Source: Planctomycetota bacterium
GTDB lineage: Bacteria; Planctomycetota; Phycisphaerae; SM23-33
NCBI GenBank assembly: GCA_003644335.1
Contig: QNCB01000084.1
Span: 1 to 6,244 of the forward strand
Direction of reading: 5' to 3'
Length of the DNA: 6,244 nucleotides
Part shown: positions 1 through 4,663 of the stretch, piece after piece
Position numbering within the stretch: the first letter of the stretch is position 1
Layout: the number at the start of each line of letters is the position of its first letter
Made by a program: the position numbers and the translations under genes
Notes under the pieces: generated by a model
Databases searched by the model: none
What the model was told of the DNA's origin: nothing
What the model saw: the letters and a program-made list of their open reading frames with translations, nothing else

Positions 1-395
1 CCCTCGCCGTTGTGATATGCGATGCCCAGCATAAACATTGCGTGAGCTACTCCCTTTTCGGCAGCCTGGTGATACCACTTCACCGCTTCGCGATAGTCCT
101 GCGATACGCCATGACCCAAGCTATATAAAGAACCAAGAGAAGCCATCGCAAAAGCACTTCCTTTCTCGGCAGCTTTACGATACCAGCCTGCAGCTTTGCG
201 GTAGTCTTGCGGCATACCCTGACCATCGCTGTGCATCGCGCCAAGCATAGCCATCGCGACGGCATTGCCTTTCTTGGCAGCTTTGCGGAACCAGTTCGCC
301 GCCTCTTGATAGTCCTGCGGCACACCTTGACCTCTGACATATATCATGCCCAGGTCAACCATCGCGTCGGCATTTCCCTGCTCTGCAGCCTTCCG
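1..395 (-). repeat. Tandem Sel1 repeat coding array, 108-bp period
   Basis: Within the protease gene, four consecutive 108-bp units encode 36-residue Sel1 repeats: 395-288, 287-180, 179-72 and 71-1 (partial). The shared protein pattern is AMxxLGxxYxxGxGVxQDY followed by A..W(F/Y) and the start of the next unit (RKAAEKG or similar). Units align without insertions, and some DNA is closely shared, for example the codons for QDY and for KAA. The array continues beyond the window. Confidence 0.9.
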
Positions 396-1124
396 CTTGT
401 TTTCGACAAATTTGTTCCAAGAGTCGCTTGCTGCATCGCTGGCGTTTTTTTGAATTTCGGAGCTATCTAATGGCTGGGCTGGCCCTTGCGAGGACAGCAG
501 CGATATAAGATAGCTTGCGGGTATTACGAAGTTCAGATTTTGTCCGCCCTCGACTGTCGATACGACAATGCCAACAACCTCACCTTTGCTGTCTACCACC
601 GGCCCACCACTGCTGCCGTACGATATCGGAGCTGTTATCTGGAATAGCAAATCTTCGTCAATTTTACGAACGGCGCTAACCATTCCAGACGAGAAGGTAC
701 CCACCAGCCCATGCGGGTTGCCGACCGCGTAGACAGTGTCGCCCACGGCCACCTTGTTGCTATCGCCAATGGGCAACGGGGCAGCCTTTACGCTGTCAAT
801 AGCAAGCAGTACCAAGTCATGGTCCGGGTCGAAGGCCACTACCCCGCGAATATCGTGCTTGGTTTCTTTGTTGGAGAGTTTTGCATGAGCCCGAGAGGCC
901 CCTTGGATAGCATGCATGTTCGTTGCAACAATTCCCTTACGGACAACAAATCCACTTGCCGTCGCAATCAGTTGGCCGCTGGCGTCTTCCATTACCAGCA
1001 AGACTACCGAGGGCGACACCCGCTTTGCGATTTCCCGTGGAGTATCAGCCCCTGTAACACCCGAACAGATGCCAACCAAGCAAAATGCCGCCAAAGAGAC
1101 CCGGAAATTCCTTATCATATTCAT
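1..1124 (-). CDS. Secreted trypsin-like (HtrA-type) serine protease with C-terminal Sel1 repeats, C-terminus cut by window edge
   Basis: The frame is open from ATG at 1124 to the left edge, giving 374 complete codons and no stop. Residues 1-26 look like a signal peptide (MNMIRNFRVS, then a hydrophobic stretch ending near SGVTGA), so the protein is probably exported. Residues about 28-210 are a chymotrypsin/HtrA-fold protease with a complete triad by motif: His71 in TNMHAI, Asp103 in DHDLVLL and Ser172 in GSSGGPV, with oxyanion-region glycines in AVGNPHG (133-139). No PDZ domain follows. Instead a polar linker (about 212-243) leads to 36-residue Sel1 (TPR-like) repeats from residue 244: three complete and a fourth cut off. 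Sel1 repeats usually bind partner proteins, so a protease targeted or regulated through this solenoid is inferred. The substrate is unknown. The start is supported by a G-rich ribosome binding site at 1130-1134. The protease call is firm; full length and repeat number are unknown. Confidence 0.9.
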   Translation of the reverse strand, partial: MNMIRNFRVSLAAFCLVGICSGVTGADTPREIAKRVSPSVVLLVMEDASGQLIATASGFVVRKGIVATNMHAIQGASRAHAKLSNKETKHDIRGVVAFDPDHDLVLLAIDSVKAAPLPIGDSNKVAVGDTVYAVGNPHGLVGTFSSGMVSAVRKIDEDLLFQITAPISYGSSGGPVVDSKGEVVGIVVSTVEGGQNLNFVIPASYLISLLSSQGPAQPLDSSEIQKNASDAASDSWNKFVENKRKAAEQGNADAMVDLGMIYVRGQGVPQDYQEAANWFRKAAKKGNAVAMAMLGAMHSDGQGMPQDYRKAAGWYRKAAEKGSAFAMASLGSLYSLGHGVSQDYREAVKWYHQAAEKGVAHAMFMLGIAYHNGE

Positions 1125-1129
1125 CTTTT

Positions 1130-1134
1130 CCCCC
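1130..1134 (-). promoter_or_regulatory. Ribosome binding site of the protease gene
   Basis: On the minus strand the run GGGGG, in the context AAAGGGGGAAAAG, ends 5 nt before ATG at 1124. It is purine-rich and Shine-Dalgarno-like, though not a perfect AGGAGG. It favours ATG at 1124 over the in-frame ATG at 1118. Confidence 0.55.
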
Positions 1135-1187
1135 TTTTGCCAAGGGCTATATCTTCTCAACTGCGTTGATAGGTGCTGACTCCTGCC

Positions 1188-2267
1188 CTATCTTCTCACT
1201 CTTGCATTGCCGCTCCAGATGCTCCAGATTTGTTCTTCGTCAGCAGGCTGGGCGTAGTCGGTTTTCAGCGTGGTAACCAGTGCTCCGCTGGCCCAGCCAA
1301 ACTGTACCCACTTGCTTGGCTCCCAGCCTTTGAGTATCGCGTAGAGCATTCCGCCGACGAACCCGTCGCCCCCGCCGATGCGGTCCATTACGACGATTTC
1401 GCGCGGCTCGACGATATGCCAATCGTCGCCCGCCGAAACAATCGCTCCCCACAGATGGCAGTTGGCGCTGAGAACCTCCCGCAGGGTCGTCGCGAAAGTC
1501 GACGCGTTGGGATAAGCCTGTTTCACCCGCTGTATCATGCCCTTAAAGCCTTCGATTTTGGCTGAGAGATCCGCCCCCCCAGCCTCCGGGCCTTCGATGT
1601 CCAGGCAAAGTTGGAAGTCTTCCTCGTTGCCGATGAGGATGTCGGATTGGCCTGCGATTTTCGTGAAAATGTCGTGCAGCTCATCCTGGCGACCAGCCCA
1701 GAACGACGCCCTGTGGTTCAGGTCGAAGGAAATCCGCGAGCCATGCTTTTTCGCGGCCTGCGCTATCTCCAGGCAAAACTGGCCTGTCTCTGGCGACAGG
1801 GCGGCTATCAGGCCCGACAGGTGCACAATCCCCACGCCCTCGTCGCCGAAGATTCGCTCGAGGTCGAAGTCCTTGACGCTGAGCGTTCTGCCGACCTCGC
1901 CAGCCCGGTCGTTTTGCACGCGAGGCCCGCGCGACCCGAACCCGCTGTCGGCGATGTTTATCTGATGACGATAGCCCCAAGGCCCGCCCTGGTCGATATC
2001 CTTGCCCTCGCAATCCATGTGTCGCGAGGCCAGGTTGTCCTTGATGAACCTCGCCACGGGGCTGTCTTTTACGAAAGTCGTCAGCACCTTCACCGGCAGC
2101 CCGAGGTACGACGAGACGGATGCGACATTGGACTCGGCACTGGTAGCCTGCATGTAAAAGGTATCGCTGCAATGGACGCCTTGACCCTGGCTGGGCGTCA
2201 GGCGGACGCCCATGCTCGTTGGAACCAGTATGGAATAATCGTAGTTTTCTCGAAGTTCGATAGCCAT
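1188..2267 (-). CDS. PfkB-family sugar kinase, probably 2-keto-3-deoxygluconate kinase type
   Basis: A 359-residue protein, close to the usual 310-350 for KDG kinases, ending in TAG at 1188. The family transfers phosphate from ATP to a sugar acid or ketose in the cytoplasm; KDG kinase feeds uronate and galacturonate breakdown into the Entner-Doudoroff route. Seen: a first beta strand followed by GVRLTP (20-25); AESNVAS (44-50), matching the N-terminal PfkB signature; NDRAGE (119-124); HLSGLIAALSPE (149-160), very like KDG kinases; FDLNHRASFW (181-190); GNEEDF (213-218); and the C-terminal PfkB signature DRIGGGDGFVGG (295-306), with Asp301 as expected catalytic base. Odd: the di-glycine normally just before AESN is Thr-Ser (42-43). 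ATG at 2267 is chosen because AAAGGA lies 9 nt upstream and the fold starts directly after it. Family is firm; the exact substrate is inferred, and another hexonate or ketose is possible. Confidence 0.88.
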   Translation of the reverse strand: MAIELRENYDYSILVPTSMGVRLTPSQGQGVHCSDTFYMQATSAESNVASVSSYLGLPVKVLTTFVKDSPVARFIKDNLASRHMDCEGKDIDQGGPWGYRHQINIADSGFGSRGPRVQNDRAGEVGRTLSVKDFDLERIFGDEGVGIVHLSGLIAALSPETGQFCLEIAQAAKKHGSRISFDLNHRASFWAGRQDELHDIFTKIAGQSDILIGNEEDFQLCLDIEGPEAGGADLSAKIEGFKGMIQRVKQAYPNASTFATTLREVLSANCHLWGAIVSAGDDWHIVEPREIVVMDRIGGGDGFVGGMLYAILKGWEPSKWVQFGWASGALVTTLKTDYAQPADEEQIWSIWSGNARVRR

Positions 2268-2276
2268 GTTGAACAG

Positions 2277-2282
2277 TCCTTT
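2277..2282 (-). promoter_or_regulatory. Ribosome binding site of the sugar kinase
   Basis: AAAGGA on the minus strand, 9 nt before ATG at 2267. It decides the start: the frame is open for another 157 codons upstream, but that stretch runs into the 3' end of rodA in a different frame and shows no kinase-like sequence. Confidence 0.65.
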
Positions 2283-2312
2283 CGATAATTTTTGGTTGAA
2301 TTGGGGTTCGAT

Positions 2313-2341
2313 ATACTCCGCTATTTCGCCCGGCGTGTCAA
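2313..2341 (-). promoter_or_regulatory. Possible weak promoter upstream of the sugar kinase
   Basis: In the 86-nt gap between rodA and the kinase the minus strand carries an exact TTGACA (2341-2336). Seventeen nt further is GAGTAT (2318-2313), a poor -10 match (3 of 6); TATATC (2315-2310) matches better (4 of 6) but at a long 20-nt spacing. A separate promoter would fit the unrelated functions of the two genes, but the evidence is only the -35 hexamer. Confidence 0.2.
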
Positions 2342-2353
2342 TGCTGGCGATGA

Positions 2354-3661
2354 CTACTGACGGCTTGAGGGGTATGTTCGGAATTGGCCTTCCATTGGGC
2401 GGTATGGCATGTGCGAGAGGTCTTCGTCGTGTTCGAAGGGGCGTCGCGATAGCATGATAGGCCTGCGTTGGCCTATGTTTACCAGCAGGCCTAGTGCGGC
2501 GCAGTTTACTACCAGCGACGAGCCGCCGTAGCTTATCAGGGGCAGGGTCATGCCCGTGATTGGCATTAGGCCCATCGTCATGCCGACGTTGATGAAAATT
2601 TGCGTAACAGTCAGCGCGAGTACCCCCACAGCCAAGAGTCTGCCGAACGGGTCGGTAGTGCTGGCTGCGATTTCCACGCCGCAAACTATAATAACGCCGT
2701 AGAGCAGGAACACGCCCAGACAGCCTATGAAGCCCCATTGGCCCGCGATGATGCTGAAGATAAAGTCGGTATGGTCTTCCGGCAGGTTTCGGAAATAGAC
2801 GTCCGCGTGCTGCCAGTTGCCCCGGCCTGTGATTTTGCCCGAGCCTAATACGAGTTTCGACTGGAACAACTGATAGCCCTGACCTTGGATGACATCAGGC
2901 TGACCTTGGCGGAGCCAGCCATTGACCCGCTTGAGCTGATGGATTTTCATCGCTGTCAGGGCAGCAGCGGAGTATGCGGTTGTGGGTTTGTCAGCTGGGC
3001 CTGTCGTCCAGTAGGCTGTAGCGACTCGTTCGCGCTTATCGACCGGGCTTAGCGGGCCAAGCTGCGTGGGCAGGGGCATCAGGAGAACCACCACCCCCAC
3101 AGTTACGATGCTCAGGAGGTGTCTCGCTTTGGCACCAGCCATGAACAGCATAGCGTAGAGCGTGGGCAGCAACAGCAAACTTGTGCCCAGGTCAGGCTCG
3201 CGGAGTATCAGCCCCATCGGCACGAGCGTCAGTACGAATGGCGGGATCAGGCCCGCTGCGCGTCGGTAGTGGTCGCCCAGGCGAAGGTACCAGGCCAGGA
3301 GAATTATCAGCGACAACTTGGCCAGCTCGGAAGGCTGAACCTGGAAGAAACCAAAACCGATCCAGCGATGACAGCCTCGGGTAGCGGGGAGGAACAGCAC
3401 CAGCACCAACAGGGCCAGCGTGAATGCGAAGAGAATGTACGCCCAGCGTCCGATTTTTTGATATGGCAGGATCGCACAGCCGACGAAAGCTACCGCCGCA
3501 GCCAGGCTGTATATCATCTGCCGAGCGACCAGCCCCGTCATGCCGCCAGCCCTTTGGGTTACGTCAATCGCAGCCAGGCCCACGCCCATCAGTGCGAGAG
3601 TGGTTACGACGATGCAAATGCTCGTCAAACGCAATTGAAATTTTGGTTTATTCGTTGGCAT
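2354..3661 (-). CDS. rodA: RodA/FtsW-type SEDS peptidoglycan glycosyltransferase, probably RodA
   Basis: A 435-residue polytopic membrane protein. SEDS proteins polymerise lipid II into glycan strands; RodA does so with PBP2 in the elongation machinery, FtsW in division. Seen: about ten hydrophobic helices (roughly 13-32, 45-66, 72-92, 113-127, 139-154, 160-178, 181-199, 300-328, 339-365, 371-397); the signature RWIGFGFFQVQPSELAK (99-115); REPDLGTSLLLLP (154-166); GYQLFQSKLVLGSG (262-275); LPEDHTDFIF (293-302), whose Asp299 matches the aspartate essential in RodA; and PLISYGGSSL (374-383). GYQ..QS followed by the HTDFIF loop favours RodA over FtsW. The loop before it (about 200-260) seems some 40 residues longer than in E. 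coli RodA. The tail from about 398 is hydrophilic. ATG at 3661 is the first start after an in-frame stop; no good ribosome binding site precedes it. No mreBCD or PBP2 gene is adjacent. Confidence 0.9.
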   Translation of the reverse strand: MPTNKPKFQLRLTSICIVVTTLALMGVGLAAIDVTQRAGGMTGLVARQMIYSLAAAVAFVGCAILPYQKIGRWAYILFAFTLALLVLVLFLPATRGCHRWIGFGFFQVQPSELAKLSLIILLAWYLRLGDHYRRAAGLIPPFVLTLVPMGLILREPDLGTSLLLLPTLYAMLFMAGAKARHLLSIVTVGVVVLLMPLPTQLGPLSPVDKRERVATAYWTTGPADKPTTAYSAAALTAMKIHQLKRVNGWLRQGQPDVIQGQGYQLFQSKLVLGSGKITGRGNWQHADVYFRNLPEDHTDFIFSIIAGQWGFIGCLGVFLLYGVIIVCGVEIAASTTDPFGRLLAVGVLALTVTQIFINVGMTMGLMPITGMTLPLISYGGSSLVVNCAALGLLVNIGQRRPIMLSRRPFEHDEDLSHMPYRPMEGQFRTYPSSRQ

Positions 3662-3671
3662 GTCAGGTTAG

Positions 3672-3698
3672 AAACAAATTCGGATTTCGGATTTGTTT
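3672..3698 (-). repeat. A/T-rich inverted repeat with tandem TTCGGAT between permease and rodA
   Basis: On the plus strand AAACAAAT (3672-3679) and ATTTGTTT (3691-3698) are perfect 8-bp inverted arms around an 11-nt loop. The element holds two adjacent copies of TTCGGAT (3679-3685 and 3686-3692). One arm reaches into the permease stop codon (TAA, 3700-3698). As RNA the stem has one G-C pair per arm, so it is too weak for a standard intrinsic terminator. It fills most of the 36-nt gap. It may be a dispersed intergenic repeat, a protein-binding site or a weak mRNA-end structure. Confidence 0.5.
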
Positions 3699-4651
3699 TA
3701 CCGTAGTCGAATTCGTGGGTCGAATATGGCGTAGAGGATATCGGTTATCAGTAAGCCTCCGGCGTATATGACTGCGGTGAGGAATGTCAGGGCGGTTATT
3801 ATCGGCACGTCTCGGTCGGTGATGCTGGATATCATCAGGTCGCCCAGGCCTGGTATGCCGAAAAACTTTTCCAGCAACAGGTTGCCCATAATCAGGAACG
3901 GGATAGCCAATACGAGGTTCGTCAGTATTGGCAACATGCAGTTTTTCAGCACATGTTTGAAGAGGATGTCCGGCAGTGCTACGCCCTTGGCCCGGGCGGT
4001 GCGGACATAGTCCTGATGAATTTCGTTGAGGATTATCGTGCGATAGAACCGCACCGATCCGCCAAGGCCGGCCAGGACCGCTATGACGACGGGTATGTAG
4101 ATATTCGTCGGCGGGTCGTGTCCCCAGGCTGCGGGCGGGTATATCTGGAACATCAGCCATTGACCTATTATCATGTAGGCCAGGAACGGCACGCACATGC
4201 CGACGACCGAGATCAGCACGCCGAGGTGGTCTATCCATGTGCCGCGGAAATACGCGACCACGCAGCTGACGATCATCGCGGTCAGCCAACCCAGCGCGAG
4301 AGCGGGGACAGAGATAGCCAGCGAGAACCTCGCCTTGGCTACGATGATATCGAACAGGGTTTCCTCCGTGCGAAAGCTCTTGCCCTGAAAGCTCACGCAG
4401 TTCCACATGTGATACCCAAACTGCGTCTGGGAGATTTTCGCCAGGCCCGGCGCCTGGGCGTTGTAGAACTTTGGCAGGTCCAGTTTGTGTCGGGCCTGGA
4501 AAGCCTGCTTCTGCTCAGGCCCAGCTTTGGGGTTTACATATTGCGAGGAGATATCCCCAGCCATGATGTTGAACAGCAGAAAAGTCAACACCATTACGCC
4601 GAGGATAGTGAACACCGATTGCACCAGTCTGCGGATAATATACGCGTCCAT
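3698..4651 (-). CDS. ABC importer permease, DppB/OppB family
   Basis: A 317-residue inner-membrane permease of a peptide-type (family 5) ABC importer, forming half of the membrane channel with a DppC/OppC-type partner. Seen: the typical N-terminus YIIRRLVQSVFTILGV with a first helix (about 9-30); a soluble segment (about 31-105); helices near 106-134, 142-170, 184-205, 242-262 and 285-309; the ATPase-contacting EAA loop (about 212-237) with the core VRTARAKGVALPDILFKHVL; the family pattern EKFFGIPGLGDL (261-272); and a C-terminus ending DPRIRLR, as usual for this family. ATG at 4651 overlaps the stop of the upstream binding-protein gene (TAATG), implying translational coupling. The frame is open further upstream, but that overlaps the binding protein and is not family-like. 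Downstream comes rodA, not a second permease. Substrate is most likely oligopeptides; oligosaccharides are possible. Confidence 0.92.
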   Translation of the reverse strand: MDAYIIRRLVQSVFTILGVMVLTFLLFNIMAGDISSQYVNPKAGPEQKQAFQARHKLDLPKFYNAQAPGLAKISQTQFGYHMWNCVSFQGKSFRTEETLFDIIVAKARFSLAISVPALALGWLTAMIVSCVVAYFRGTWIDHLGVLISVVGMCVPFLAYMIIGQWLMFQIYPPAAWGHDPPTNIYIPVVIAVLAGLGGSVRFYRTIILNEIHQDYVRTARAKGVALPDILFKHVLKNCMLPILTNLVLAIPFLIMGNLLLEKFFGIPGLGDLMISSITDRDVPIITALTFLTAVIYAGGLLITDILYAIFDPRIRLR

Positions 4652-4663
4652 TATCTGCCCCCC
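4649..4663 (-). promoter_or_regulatory. TAATG stop/start overlap with G-rich ribosome binding site for the permease
   Basis: The binding-protein stop TAA (4653-4651) shares one base with the permease ATG (4651-4649). A run of six G (minus strand, 4663-4658) lies 6 nt before the ATG, inside the last codons of the upstream gene. This layout is typical of translational coupling in an operon and fixes the permease start. Confidence 0.7.

Noticed and set aside
80..340. Minus-strand 86-codon open frame inside the Sel1 array
   Set aside because: It is the wrong frame of the repeats. The true frame gives regular 36-residue Sel1 units and is open through to the window edge.
711..1169. Plus-strand open frames opposite the protease
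   Set aside because: The minus-strand frame carries the full catalytic triad and signal peptide; the plus-strand translations show nothing recognisable.
1144..1190. AGGGC/GCCCT inverted repeat after the kinase stop as a terminator
   Set aside because: The stem is only 5 bp with a loop of over 30 nt and no U tract follows, so it is not a credible terminator.
1611..2288. Long plus-strand open frame opposite the sugar kinase (225 codons)
   Set aside because: It lies antisense to a well-supported kinase, has no recognisable domain and reads as low-complexity mirror sequence; codon bias of the real gene explains it.
2268..2738. N-terminal extension of the kinase by up to 157 codons
   Set aside because: The frame is open, but it overlaps rodA in another frame, is Arg-rich and unlike kinases, and a good ribosome binding site precedes the ATG at 2267.
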